A DNA stretch of 64,000 nucleotides from Sorangium sp051521495 (GTDB lineage Bacteria > Myxococcota_A > Polyangia > Polyangiales > Polyangiaceae): contig NZ_CP150355.1 of the NCBI RefSeq assembly GCF_051521495.1, positions 1,550,001 to 1,614,000 on the forward strand. Direction: 5' to 3'. Below the pieces are notes generated by a model that was given only the letters and a program-made list of their open reading frames with translations, had not been told where the DNA came from and did not search any database. Shown here one piece after another: positions 17,103 through 26,382 of the stretch; the first letter of the stretch is position 1, and each line of letters starts with the position of its first letter. The translations under genes and the position numbers were made by a program.

Positions 17103-17225
17103 CTGAGAACCTCCCGACCGACGTGCGCTGCCCCTGACAGATGCTCGCCAGGGTAGGGGATGCCGCGGAGCGCGACAATCCGGCGCGACCGCATCGTATC
17201 ATCGGGCAGGGGGCCGCCCGGGGTC

Positions 17226-17433
17226 GAGCGCGCTGCTCGCGCAGGTGGTCGGGCGCTGGGCGTTCCAGGTCGAGCCCTGGTCGCTCGTCCTCGGCCTCTC
17301 GGTCACGATCGGCGTGGTCTTCGGCTTCTACCCAGGCTGGCGCGCCCCGCGGCTCGATCCGATCGAGGCCCTCCGCGCGGAGCAGTTCGGCCCCCGAGGA
17401 CGGCGTCGCGGCGACCGCGCCTGCGCCGAATGA
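17226..17433 (+). pseudogene. 3' fragment of a MacB-like permease
   Basis: Bases 17226-17382 repeat the last 165 bases of the permease gene ending at 16667, with scattered mismatches and one in-frame 6-base gap. The fragment encodes the final helix and RLDPIEALRAE, then reads on to a stop at 17433. It has no N-terminus or start context of its own. With the intact copy it brackets the PYP gene in direct orientation, so it is either the scar of a tandem duplication or the remnant of another permease. Confidence 0.85.
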
Positions 17434-17849
17434 ACCGGCGCCGATTCTGCGCACTCAGCGCAGCAAAAGCGCTGCTCGCGCGAGCGCGCGGGGAGGCGAC
17501 GCGGGGCACGGCGACGTCCATCACCCCTGCGACGTGGCCGGCGCGATCCCGTTTGCGCGCCTGGCTGGACGCGCCGGGCAGGCTCGCTGCTACGTTCCGG
17601 GAGCCGTCCCGTCGATGGTTTGTAACAAACTGACCCGGCGCCCAGCGCCCCGTGAACGGGGTTACGCGCTAGGCTCCGGCCGCGTTCGGGGCAGGTCCGT
17701 CAATGGGCGCGAAGCCGTGACTCCTGCTCGTCTCTCCGGTACGCGTCATGCATCTGGTTGGAGCGTGACGTCTCGAATGTCTAGCCTGGCGGCATTGAAG
17801 TATTGAGTTACTGGTCTGGGTTAAGTTAGGTCGCAGAGGGAGTCCGATC
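17434..17849. other. intergenic region upstream of pckG
   Basis: About 415 bases without a supportable gene. The part from 17770 to 17835 is AT-richer (ttgaag, ttgagttactgg, gttaagttagg) and probably contains the pckG promoter, but no -35/-10 pair is clear. A small perfect hairpin ccccgt-ga-acgggg lies near 17650. Confidence 0.4.
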
Positions 17850-19682
17850 ATGTCCAGCGTTCCGACCCGTCATCCGCAGCTCCTCGCCTGGGTCAGCGAG
17901 ATGGTCGCATTGTGCAAGCCGGAGTCTGTCCATTACTGCGACGGCAGCGAGGCAGAGAACACGGCGCTGATCGCGGCCATGCTGAAGAGTGGCACGCTGC
18001 TCCGCCTGAACCCGCAGAAGCGGCCCAACAGCTACCTGAGCCGCTCGGACCCGCGGGACGTTGCGCGCGTCGAGTCCCGCACCTTCATCTGCTCGCTGAA
18101 CCCGAATGACGCCGGGCCCACGAACAACTGGATGGCGCCGGCCGAGATGAAGGCCAAGCTGAACGGGCTGTTCGACGGCTGCATGCGAGGCCGGACCATG
18201 TACGTGGTGCCGTTCAGCATGGGGCCCCTCGGCTCGGAGATCGCCTACATCGGCGTGCAGATCACCGATTCGCCCTATGTCGTGGTCAGCATGCGTATCA
18301 TGACGCGCATGGGGAAGGGGGCCCTCGAGGTGCTCGGCGACAGCGGGCGCTTCGTCAAGTGCTTGCATTCGGTCGGCGTGCCCCTGCAGCCCGGGCAGAG
18401 CGACGTCGCGTGGCCGTGCAATCCCGAGAACACGTACGTCACGCACTTCCCCGAGGAGCGCACCATCATCTCCTTCGGGAGCGGCTACGGCGGCAACGCG
18501 CTGCTCGGGAAGAAGTGTTTTGCTCTACGCATCGCCTCGGTCATGGGGCGCGACGGGGGGTGGCTCGCCGAGCACATGTTGATCATGGGAGTTCAAGAGC
18601 CGAGCGGCGCCAAGACGTACGTCTGCGCGGCGTTCCCGAGCGCGTGCGGCAAGACGAACTTCGCCATGATGGTCCCTCCCAAGGCGCTCTCGGGTTACAA
18701 GATATCGACGGTCGGCGACGACATCGCGTGGCTGAAGCCGGGCCCGGACGGCAAGGTGTACGCCATCAACCCCGAGGCTGGCTTCTTCGGCGTGGCCCCC
18801 GGGACGAACGAGGTGACGAACCCCAACGCGATGGCGGCGATCAGCCGTAATACGATCTTCACCAACGTGGCGTTGACGGACGACGGCGACGTGTGGTGGG
18901 AGGGCATGACCAAGACGCCGCCGGCCCACCTGATCGACTGGCGCGGGCAGGACTGGACGCCCGACGCGGGGCGCCCCGCTGCCCACCCGAACGCCCGCTT
19001 CACCGCGCCGCTCGTGCAGTGCCCGTCGGTGGACCCGCGCTGGGACGACCCCAAGGGGGTCCCGGTGAGCGCGTTCATCTTCGGCGGTCGCATGAGCAAA
19101 GAGATGCCGCTCGTGTTCCAGGCGTTCAACTGGAGCCACGGCGTGTACCTCGCGGCCACGATGGGCTCCGAGGCGACCGCCGCCTCCGTGGGCCAGGCGG
19201 CGATGCGTCGCGATCCGATGGCGATGCTGCCCTTCTGTGGTTACAACATGGCAGACTACTTCTCGCACTGGCTCGACTTCGGCCGCAAGCTGCCGAACCC
19301 GCCGCGCATCTTCCGCGTGAACTGGTTCCGCAAGGACGAGCAGGGCCGCTTCGTCTGGTCCGGGTTCGGCGAGAACATGCGCGTGCTGTCATGGATCCTG
19401 GCGCGGGTGCACGGGCAAGGATACGGCGTGGAGAGCCCCTTGGGCTGGATGCCTCGCCACGACGATCTGCCGTGGGAGGGGTTGAGCCTCTCGGAGGATG
19501 CGTTCTACGATCTGATGGGCATCTCGCGCGACGCGGCGGCGGCGGAGGTCCGTCTGCATGAGGAGCTGTTCGACATGTTCTTGGATCGACTGCCGAAGGA
19601 GTTCGTGTTCGAGCGAGAGCTGCTCAAATCGCGGCTGTGGCGGAGCCCGGCGCGGTGGGAGCTCGCGCACGATCCGACGTGA
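17850..19682 (+). CDS. pckG: phosphoenolpyruvate carboxykinase (GTP)
   Basis: Interconverts oxaloacetate and phosphoenolpyruvate with GTP/GDP: the first step of gluconeogenesis from amino acids and organic acids. The full length of 610 residues is typical of the GTP family. The nucleotide-binding and reactive-Cys motif FPSACGKTNFAMM gives Cys266 and Lys268. NPEAGFFGVAPGTN, PIFN-region equivalents and FNWSHGVYLAATMGSE are family signatures. GAGGGAG precedes the ATG at good spacing. It appears monocistronic, with an AT-rich upstream region. Confidence 0.97.
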   Translation: MSSVPTRHPQLLAWVSEMVALCKPESVHYCDGSEAENTALIAAMLKSGTLLRLNPQKRPNSYLSRSDPRDVARVESRTFICSLNPNDAGPTNNWMAPAEMKAKLNGLFDGCMRGRTMYVVPFSMGPLGSEIAYIGVQITDSPYVVVSMRIMTRMGKGALEVLGDSGRFVKCLHSVGVPLQPGQSDVAWPCNPENTYVTHFPEERTIISFGSGYGGNALLGKKCFALRIASVMGRDGGWLAEHMLIMGVQEPSGAKTYVCAAFPSACGKTNFAMMVPPKALSGYKISTVGDDIAWLKPGPDGKVYAINPEAGFFGVAPGTNEVTNPNAMAAISRNTIFTNVALTDDGDVWWEGMTKTPPAHLIDWRGQDWTPDAGRPAAHPNARFTAPLVQCPSVDPRWDDPKGVPVSAFIFGGRMSKEMPLVFQAFNWSHGVYLAATMGSEATAASVGQAAMRRDPMAMLPFCGYNMADYFSHWLDFGRKLPNPPRIFRVNWFRKDEQGRFVWSGFGENMRVLSWILARVHGQGYGVESPLGWMPRHDDLPWEGLSLSEDAFYDLMGISRDAAAAEVRLHEELFDMFLDRLPKEFVFERELLKSRLWRSPARWELAHDPT

Positions 19683-19769
19683 AGCCGCGGTTTCGCGGGA
19701 GGCGCCTCGCGGAGGAGCGGCGCTTCGGCTGGAGCGCGGCCTCGGGAGGGCTCGCTGTAGAGGAACACC

Positions 19770-21389
19770 ATGACCGGCCTGGTTGAGCTCCTTGCGAGAG
19801 AAGAACTGCTCCTGCTCTTCACCGTCATCCTGCTCGGGCTGATGCTTGGCCGGCTGGAATATCGCGGCTTGCGGCTCGGGATGGCCGGCGTCCTGTTCGC
19901 GGGTTTGGGGCTCAGCGCCTGGCTACACCCTCTGGGAGAGCTGGTGCTGGCGCCGCAGATCAAGGAGTTCGGCCTGCTGCTGTTCGTGTACTGTGTCGGC
20001 CTCACCAGCGCTCCCGGCTTCTTCGCCGCGTGGCGCAGCCGCGGTTTGGGGATGAACCTGGCGTGCGCCGCGGCGCTCGTCTCGGGGGCGCTGCTCGCGT
20101 GTGTCGCGGGCTGGCTCTTCGGGTTGAACCGCGCGCAGATCGCCGGCCTGTTCTGCGGGGCCCTGACCAATACACCGGCGCTCGGCGCCGTCAGCAGCCG
20201 GCTCTCCGGCACCGCGCTCGAGGCGACCCCCGCGCTCGCCTACTCGCTGACCTACCCGGCGGGCGTGCTGGGGGCGCTCCTGCTCGGACGTGGCTTCGCG
20301 AAGTGGCGCCGCGACGAGCTCGCCGGCGAGATCGCGCGGCAAGCCGCGTCGCGCGTCGCGATCGAGTCGAGGAGCATCGAGATCACGAACCCCCGCGTGC
20401 TGGGACATTCGATCGGGGAGCTGCGCGTGCGCGACGAGTTCGGGGTCGTGGTCTCCCGCCTCCGGCGTGGTGAGGTCGACTCGGTCCCGAACAAGTATAC
20501 GGTGCTTCACGCGGGTGACGTGATCACGGTGGTCGGCACCCTTTCGTCGATTCAATCCGCCATCGAGTTCTTCGGGAGGGTCTCGAGCGAGCGTCTGGAG
20601 CTGCGCCGCGACAGGGTCGACATGCGTCGGGTCCTTGTCTCGAAGCGCGAGTTCGTCGGGCTCACGCTGGGGGAGCTCGACCTCGCGCGTCGTTTCAACG
20701 CGCAGGTGACGCGCCTGCGCCGGGCCGACCTCGACTTGATCCCCTCCGACGAGTTCCGCCTGGAGCTGGGGGACCGCCTTCGCGTCGTGGCGCCCGTCGA
20801 GCGCCTGGGCGAGCTCAGCCATTTTCTCGGCGACTCGGAGCGCGAGATCGATGTCGATTACGTCGCGTTGGCGGTGGGCCTCTGCGTCGGCCTGCTGTTG
20901 GCGCGGGTGCCCATCCATCTCTTCGGGACGTCCGTTACGCTGGGAACCGCCGGAGCGCCGCTCGTGGCCGCGCTGATCTTCGGTCGCCTGGGGCGGACCG
21001 GCAAGCTGATGTGGGCGCTGCCGTACGAGGCGAACCTGAGCCTGCGAGAGATCGGACTGCTCCTGTTCTTGGCGGGGGTCGGCGTGAACGCGGGGGGCAA
21101 GCTCGCGGGGTTGATGAACCGGGAGGGCCTGGCCATCATCGCGATCGGCGTCTGCGTCACCGTGACGACCAGCGCGCTGGCGTTGGTCCTGATGCGGCGC
21201 TGGGGCGGGGCGGGCGTCGTGGCGGCGCTCGGAGGCGCGAGCGGCCTGCAGACCCAGCCGGCCACGCTGGCGGCGGCCTTCGAGCTGTCCCAGCGCTCCG
21301 AGGAGACGTACGTCGCGTACGCGCTGGTGTATCCGCTGGCGATGATCGGCAAGATCCTCATTGCGCAGCTGCTCGCCGTGTTGGCCTGA
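19770..21389 (+). CDS. aspartate:alanine exchanger-family transporter with two RCK_C domains
   Basis: A 539-residue membrane protein with the plan of the AAE family (YidE/YbjL/AspT): about five N-terminal helices, two central cytosolic TrkA-C/RCK_C domains (about 200-280 and 285-365), and about five C-terminal helices. The paired motifs GLFCGALTNTPALGAV and ALGGASGLQTQPATLAAA are the two half-site signatures. It probably exchanges small dicarboxylates or amino acids; the substrate is not determined. GAGGAA precedes the ATG. It lies 87 bases after pckG in the same direction and might be linked to C4-acid metabolism. Confidence 0.9.
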   Translation: MTGLVELLAREELLLLFTVILLGLMLGRLEYRGLRLGMAGVLFAGLGLSAWLHPLGELVLAPQIKEFGLLLFVYCVGLTSAPGFFAAWRSRGLGMNLACAAALVSGALLACVAGWLFGLNRAQIAGLFCGALTNTPALGAVSSRLSGTALEATPALAYSLTYPAGVLGALLLGRGFAKWRRDELAGEIARQAASRVAIESRSIEITNPRVLGHSIGELRVRDEFGVVVSRLRRGEVDSVPNKYTVLHAGDVITVVGTLSSIQSAIEFFGRVSSERLELRRDRVDMRRVLVSKREFVGLTLGELDLARRFNAQVTRLRRADLDLIPSDEFRLELGDRLRVVAPVERLGELSHFLGDSEREIDVDYVALAVGLCVGLLLARVPIHLFGTSVTLGTAGAPLVAALIFGRLGRTGKLMWALPYEANLSLREIGLLLFLAGVGVNAGGKLAGLMNREGLAIIAIGVCVTVTTSALALVLMRRWGGAGVVAALGGASGLQTQPATLAAAFELSQRSEETYVAYALVYPLAMIGKILIAQLLAVLA

Positions 21390-21477
21390 GGTCGTCCCTC
21401 GACGACGCGGCGTCAGCGCGCGGCGCACCGGGGCGCGATGTAGCTGCCAGGATCAACCGAATTTTTCGGGAAGATTC

Positions 21478-21579
21478 ACAGGGAGACGGGGAGACGAGAA
21501 ATAAATCCTATCAATCTCCCCGTCTCCCCGTCTCCCCGTCTCCCCGTCTCCCCGTCTCCCCGTCTCCCTGTTCAATTTT
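21478..21579. terminator. long inverted repeat plus T tract between convergent genes
   Basis: acagggagacggggagac (21478-21495) is the exact reverse complement of 21554-21571, an 18-bp stem with a loop containing more copies of the same unit, so several registers can pair. It is followed at once by a run of T (caattttttttt). It separates the convergent transporter and MFS genes and probably ends transcription at least on the plus strand. Confidence 0.65.
21516..21571. repeat. 8-bp tandem repeat (ctccccgt), six perfect copies plus one variant
   Basis: Units start every 8 bases from 21516 to 21556, and a last variant ctccctgt starts at 21564. The array forms the right arm of the adjacent inverted repeat, so slippage here changes hairpin registers but not the gene ends. 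Confidence 0.95.
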
Positions 21580-21621
21580 TTTTTCTCTAAAAATGCCGAC
21601 AATTGAGGGGATTCGCCAGCC

Positions 21622-22956
21622 TCACGTCGTCGCGGCGGCTTCGGTCGTCCCGCCGCCGTCCGCGCTCTCCTCGGGATCTCGCTTTGCGTGCGGGAAGCGG
21701 TCCATGCGGCTGAGCACGGGGAAGCCGAGGGCCCACAGCGCCGCGACGATGACGGTGGCGCTGCCGCCAATGAAGATGGCGCGGAGCAGGCCGAACCAGC
21801 TGGCGGTGACGCCGGACTCGAACTCGCCGAGCTCGTTGGAGGCGCCGATGAACACCGCGTTGACCGCGCTCACCCGCCCTCGGATGGAGTCGGGCGTCTC
21901 GAACTGCACGAGGATGTGACGGATATAGACGCTCACCATGTCGCCTGCGCCGACGAGGAACAGGGCGATGAGCGCGACGGTGAAGCTCCGGGTCTGCCCG
22001 AGTCCGATGGTGGCGAGCCCGAACACCGCGACGCCGCCGAACATCCAGCGGCCCACCTGGCGTGTGATGGGCCGGAACGCGAGGACGCCGGCGGTGATCG
22101 CGGCGCCCGCGGCCGGCGCCGTGCGCAGCAGGCCGAGGCCGGTCGGGCCGGCGTGGAGCACGTCATGCGCGTATGCGGGCAGGAGCGCGACCGCGCCGCC
22201 GAACAGCACCGCGAACAGGTCGAGCGAGATCGCGCCGAGCACCGCCGGCCTCGACCAGACGAAGCGCAGCCCCTCCAGCACCGCGTTCCACGACGTCGGC
22301 TCGGTGCGCCTCGCCTGCCGGGCCGCGCGCACGAGGCTCATGAGCGCGAGAGAGACGAGGAGCAGCGCCGCGACGATCGAATACACGACCTTCGACCCGG
22401 CGAGGTAAAGGAGCCCGCCGAGCGTCGGCCCGACGATGACGGCGACATGGAAGCTCGACGAGCTGAGCGCGACCGCCTTGCTGAAGCTGTCCTGCGGCAC
22501 CAGGTTCATCAGGATCGCCTGCTGCGCCGGCATCATGAAGGCGCGCGCGCTGCCGAACAGCACGAGCACCGCGAACACGGGCCACACCACGGTCAGGCCA
22601 GACAGCGTGAACGCGAGCAGCAAGAGGGAGCAGAGCAGCTCCACGGCGAGGCCGACCGTGATGATGCGGCGCCGGTCGAACCGATCGGCCGCCTGGCCGG
22701 CGAAGAGGATCAGCGCGAAGAAGGGCGCGAACTGGGCGAGGCCGATGAGGCCCAGATCGAAGACGTCGCCGGTCAGCGCGTAGACCTGCCAGCCGATCGC
22801 GACGCTCTGCATCTGCACCGCGACCGCGGAGAGCAGCCTCGCCGCGAGGTAGAACGCGAAGCTCCGGTGGCGCAGCACGCCGAGCCCGGTAAGTTGGTTG
22901 GAAGACATCTCGGCGCCTGCGGCGCCCCCGGAGGGGCGTTGTGGACTCGTGCTCAT
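21622..22956 (-). CDS. MFS transporter, EntS/DHA3-like
   Basis: A 444-residue, 12-helix transporter of the MFS_3 type (enterobactin exporter EntS and related drug exporters). Seen are the loop 2-3 motif GQAADRFDRRRII, the helix 4-5 region PAQQAILMNLVPQDSFSKAVAL and SVYIRHILVQFETPDSIRGRV, all typical of this subfamily. It likely exports a siderophore or other small hydrophobic molecule by proton antiport. No siderophore genes are adjacent. The start at 22956 lacks a clear ribosome site; Met17 at 22908 is an alternative. Confidence 0.9.
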   Translation of the reverse strand: MSTSPQRPSGGAAGAEMSSNQLTGLGVLRHRSFAFYLAARLLSAVAVQMQSVAIGWQVYALTGDVFDLGLIGLAQFAPFFALILFAGQAADRFDRRRIITVGLAVELLCSLLLLAFTLSGLTVVWPVFAVLVLFGSARAFMMPAQQAILMNLVPQDSFSKAVALSSSSFHVAVIVGPTLGGLLYLAGSKVVYSIVAALLLVSLALMSLVRAARQARRTEPTSWNAVLEGLRFVWSRPAVLGAISLDLFAVLFGGAVALLPAYAHDVLHAGPTGLGLLRTAPAAGAAITAGVLAFRPITRQVGRWMFGGVAVFGLATIGLGQTRSFTVALIALFLVGAGDMVSVYIRHILVQFETPDSIRGRVSAVNAVFIGASNELGEFESGVTASWFGLLRAIFIGGSATVIVAALWALGFPVLSRMDRFPHAKRDPEESADGGGTTEAAATT

Positions 22957-23227
22957 GTAGGATGAGCCATAGGGCGCGCCGCGACCGAGTCCAGGAGTCG
23001 CGCCGCCGCGATCGGCACGCGCAGCGTGGTCGATCCGTGTTCGGCTCTTGTTCGGCCCGTGTCCCGCAACATCTGTACCACGGTCCGCGCGCGCGGCGGC
23101 CGACTGGAACGTGCGCCTCGGGCGCGATCAGGCCGCGAGCGCGCCGAGGGCTCGCGGCCGCTGCTGCTCCAGCAGCACCCGGTGGTGCTCGGCTGCGTCG
23201 CGGCGAGCAGCGCCCGTGGCGGGCGCG
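22957..23227. other. intergenic region
   Basis: About 270 bases between two minus-strand genes. No gene, repeat or promoter could be supported. Confidence 0.4.
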
Positions 23228-23698
23228 TCAGCCTTGCGCGAGCCGGACGAGCGCCTCGCCGGTGACGCGGTGGACGGTCCACTCGTCCATGGGCTTCGCG
23301 CCGAGCTTCCGGTAGAAGCCGAGCGCCGGCTCGTTCCAGTCGAGCACGGACCACTCGAAGCGCCCGCAGCCGCGCTCCACCGCGAGCTTTGCGAGGTGCA
23401 CGAGCAAGGCCTTGCCGTGGCCTGCTCCGCGGTGCTCGGGGAGCACGAAGAGGTCTTCGAGGTAGATCCCCGGCTTGCCGAGGAAGGTGGAGAAGCTCTG
23501 GAAGAAGAGGGCGAATCCGACGGCGATCCCCCCTGCATCGGCCAGGACGACCTCGGCTGCCGGCTTCGGGCCGAAGAGGTGCGCTTCGAGCTCTCTCTCA
23601 TCGAAGGTGACCTCGTGCGTGAGCCGCTCGTACTCGGCGAGCATCCGGATGAGGCGGGCGATGGTGGGGATGTCGGCGGCGGTGGCGGGGCGGATCAT
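23228..23698 (-). CDS. GNAT N-acetyltransferase, SSAT-like
   Basis: A 156-residue acetyl-CoA-dependent acetyltransferase. Residues 1-15 (MIRPATAADIPTIAR) are a typical GNAT beginning. GKPGIYLEDLFVLPEHRGAG with the acetyl-CoA loop HRGAGHGKALL and the end WSVLDWNEPALGFYRKLGA match the spermidine/thialysine acetyltransferase (SSAT) branch. Start ATG 23698 fits the family; the much longer open frame upstream belongs to another phase of the neighbouring protease gene. The substrate is probably a polyamine or lysine analogue, by family only. Confidence 0.88.
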   Translation of the reverse strand: MIRPATAADIPTIARLIRMLAEYERLTHEVTFDERELEAHLFGPKPAAEVVLADAGGIAVGFALFFQSFSTFLGKPGIYLEDLFVLPEHRGAGHGKALLVHLAKLAVERGCGRFEWSVLDWNEPALGFYRKLGAKPMDEWTVHRVTGEALVRLAQG

Positions 23699-23853
23699 GG
23701 CGTCTCTCCGGCGCCTTATACCGCATCGCCCTGCCGGCGTGGAGGAGCGGAAGAAGCGGAGGCCCGGGCCGGCCGTGAGGGCCACGCCCCCTCGGGCAGG
23801 CGATCTTTCCGGGCCTTCATGGCAGACGCGAACTCCGGGAGAGGGGGCGCGGC

Positions 23854-25764
23854 TCAGTAGTCGGGATCGTAGACGGTGGCGGGGATGGTGGTGCAGTTCC
23901 AGCCCGATGCGGTGGAGAGGCACACGGGGTAGTTGTTCCAGCCGCGGTACGTCTGGATGATATCGGTCCTCCCGTCGTTGTTGACGTCCGCGGCGACGAA
24001 CCGTTGCTCGTTCGATCCGGAGTCGACGATCGTCGCGGCGAGGTTGCTGCACGACCAGCCGCTTCCCGTCGAGAGGCACAGCGGGATGGAGCTCCAGCCG
24101 CGGTAGGTCTGCACGACGTCGGTCCGGCCATCCGCGTCGAAATCCCCGGTGAGGAACTGCTGCTCGTAGGAGCCCGAGTTGTAGATCGTCGCAGCCGGAT
24201 TGGTACACGACCAGCCGGTGCCCGTCGAGAGGCACATCGGGATGGAGGACCATCCTCGGTACGTCTGGATGACGTCGCTCTTCCCGTCGCGGTTGAAGTC
24301 GCCGACCAGGAACCGCTGCTCTGCGGTGTACCCGTCGTAGATCGTCGCAGCGCGGTTGCTGCATGACCAGCCGCCGCTCCCGTTCGCCTGGCAGACGGGC
24401 ATCGAGGTCCATCCTCGGTACGTCTGGATGACGTCGGTCAGGCCGTCCGCGTCGACGTCGCCGGTGAGGAACTGCTGCTCCGGCGAGCCCGAGTCGTAGA
24501 GCGTCGCAGCGGGGTTGCTGCACGACCAGCCGCCGCTGCTCGTCGACAGGCAAAGCGGGATGGACGACGACTTCCGGTACACCTGGATGACGTCATCACG
24601 GGTATCCGAGTTGAACCGCCCGACGAGGAACCGCTGTTCGGCGGTGTCGTCGGGGTGCTCGTAAATGGTCGCAGCGGGGTTGCTGCACGACCAGCCGCTG
24701 CCCGTCGAGTGGCACCTTGGGATGGTGGCCCACTTGCGGTGGGCCTGAATGACGTCGGCCCGGCCGTCGCCGTTGAAGTCTCCTGTCAGGAACTGCTGCG
24801 CCGGGTTGCCCGAGTCATACAGCGTGGCCGACGGGTTCGCGCAGGTGAACGAGCCGCTCGAATATTTGCATGTCGGGATGGAGTCCCAGCTCCTCCACAG
24901 CTGCAGGATGTCCGCGCGGTCATCGGCGTCGACGTCGACGGCCGCGAACTGCTGATCCTGCGCCGCCGGATAGCCATAGAAGCGGCGGGCTCCCGCGACA
25001 TCGCCCGTGCTCAGGCGCCTGTTGACGACCGCCACCGGATTGCAGTAGTTCATCATGGACATGACGTCCCAGTTGCCGATCTCCTGATCGCCGGACGTGC
25101 CCTGCGGGGCCTCTGTGCATGTGGCCGGCGTGTCCGGCCGGTTCTGCTCATGAGCGAAGCCCAGGGCATGGCCGAACTCGTGGGCGGCGATCGTCCGGGT
25201 GCACCCCTCGCGCAGAGCGCCCTGGCACCCGCCGAGCGGCTGATACGGCACCCCATCGTCGTCCAGCTCCATGAACGCGTACCAGAAGTTGAGCTTCATG
25301 CCGTTCGGTACATTGTCCAGCGCCGTGCCCAGGCCGGAGGTTCGCGGCCGCACGTCTGCGGTCTGGATGCGGATCCCCGACGAGGTGCTGGCGCTACACT
25401 GTCCCCACCCCGTGAAGACGACGCCTGTGGTGGACTCCCACGTGGCTTTGACGGCCGATCGCACCCACTCCTTCTCCGTCGCGTTGCCCGCCGTCTCCCA
25501 GCACACGGGGATGCTCGTCGTCGGCCAGATCCTCGTCGACAGGGCGTAGAGATCCGACGCGGCCTCCGATGTCGTCTCTTCCACCTGGCCTGACGGTTCG
25601 GAGGCGCACGACGCGATGCAGGAGAGCAGGCAGATGGCCGAGGTGGCGGCCGCCAGCCGGCGAGTCGCGCCAGGGCGGCGCGCCGCGCCGGGGGCGCGCT
25701 CGCTGAGCGGTGTGGCGCGCTTCGTCGCGATGAACGAGCTGAGAGGAGTCTTGTTGTTCTTCAT
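23854..25764 (-). CDS. secreted astacin-like zincin metalloprotease with seven VCBS/FG-GAP-like repeats
   Basis: A 636-residue exported protease. The N-terminal hydrophobic segment ends in IASCAS (lipobox-like). The catalytic domain (about 80-260) has the extended zinc motif HEFGHALGFAHEQNRPD with His195, Glu196, His199 and His205, and a Met-turn SMMNY (236-240), as in astacins and other metzincins. Residues about 265-636 hold seven repeats of about 52 residues, each with a VIQTYRGWSSIPLCL-like core, a GWSCSNPAATIYDSG stretch and a QQFLTGDFDADGRTD loop that resembles calcium-binding FG-GAP/VCBS blades. They probably form a beta-propeller for substrate or surface binding. Start ATG 25764 is the first giving a signal sequence. 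Confidence 0.9.
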   Translation of the reverse strand: MKNNKTPLSSFIATKRATPLSERAPGAARRPGATRRLAAATSAICLLSCIASCASEPSGQVEETTSEAASDLYALSTRIWPTTSIPVCWETAGNATEKEWVRSAVKATWESTTGVVFTGWGQCSASTSSGIRIQTADVRPRTSGLGTALDNVPNGMKLNFWYAFMELDDDGVPYQPLGGCQGALREGCTRTIAAHEFGHALGFAHEQNRPDTPATCTEAPQGTSGDQEIGNWDVMSMMNYCNPVAVVNRRLSTGDVAGARRFYGYPAAQDQQFAAVDVDADDRADILQLWRSWDSIPTCKYSSGSFTCANPSATLYDSGNPAQQFLTGDFNGDGRADVIQAHRKWATIPRCHSTGSGWSCSNPAATIYEHPDDTAEQRFLVGRFNSDTRDDVIQVYRKSSSIPLCLSTSSGGWSCSNPAATLYDSGSPEQQFLTGDVDADGLTDVIQTYRGWTSMPVCQANGSGGWSCSNRAATIYDGYTAEQRFLVGDFNRDGKSDVIQTYRGWSSIPMCLSTGTGWSCTNPAATIYNSGSYEQQFLTGDFDADGRTDVVQTYRGWSSIPLCLSTGSGWSCSNLAATIVDSGSNEQRFVAADVNNDGRTDIIQTYRGWNNYPVCLSTASGWNCTTIPATVYDPDY

Positions 25765-26382
25765 GGCTTGCGATCCGTTCGTGAGCTGTGTCGAGCTGTT
25801 CTCGAGCGTGGATGTCCCCGCGCGGGGCCATTGCACTCCGTATGCCAGCAATAAACCCGCGAGCCGACGTCCAGGGGCGCTGCATTGTTGGCCGCGGATT
25901 GGCGCGGAGGAGCGGTGCGCCGGGCACGCTGGTGCTCTTCGCGTCATCCGTCGTGACGACGTGCCCTGCGCAGGCGATCGGTCGGAGAGCCGGCCTTGTG
26001 GCCGGACGTTATCCGATCGCCGGGGCGGCGCGCTGGCCCCAGGAGAGCAACAGGGCGAAGCGGGCGTGCGGACAACGGCGATGCTGGGGCGCTCCCCGCT
26101 GCGGCGTGACGATGTCACGTGACATGTCGCGTGACTCGGCGCGGCCTGTCACGTGACATCCCACGCCCCTGGCGTGGCCAGCTCGATGCGCGCCGCCGAT
26201 GAGCCCACGACGGGCCGAGGTCCGTCTCGCCGAGAGAGCGTTGCTTCTCACGAAACCTCCCCTCGCGCGTCGCGGAGCGCTGGGCGCGGCGTCGGGCCGC
26301 GACGAGGGCGCTGCTCGCCGCCCCCCCGTTGATTTTCCTGTGCGTTCAACCCATTCGACGCTCTAGGCTCTCCCGCACCTGC
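25765..26382. other. divergent intergenic region with palindromes
   Basis: About 620 bases between the protease gene (minus) and a hydrolase gene (plus). No gene is supported. It holds a cluster of CACGTG-centred palindromes and, right after it, a perfect short hairpin ccacgcc-cct-ggcgtgg at 26161-26177. Confidence 0.6.
26112..26158. promoter_or_regulatory. cluster of CACGTG-centred palindromes, candidate operator
   Basis: atgtcacgtgacat (26112-26125) is a perfect 14-bp palindrome. tgtcgcgtgact (26125-26136) is a near match directly beside it, and tgtcacgtgaca (26147-26158) is a perfect 12-bp palindrome. Centres are 12 and 22 bases apart, close to one and two helical turns, as expected for cooperative dimers on one DNA face. 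The cluster lies in a divergent spacer. The regulator is unknown. Confidence 0.55.
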
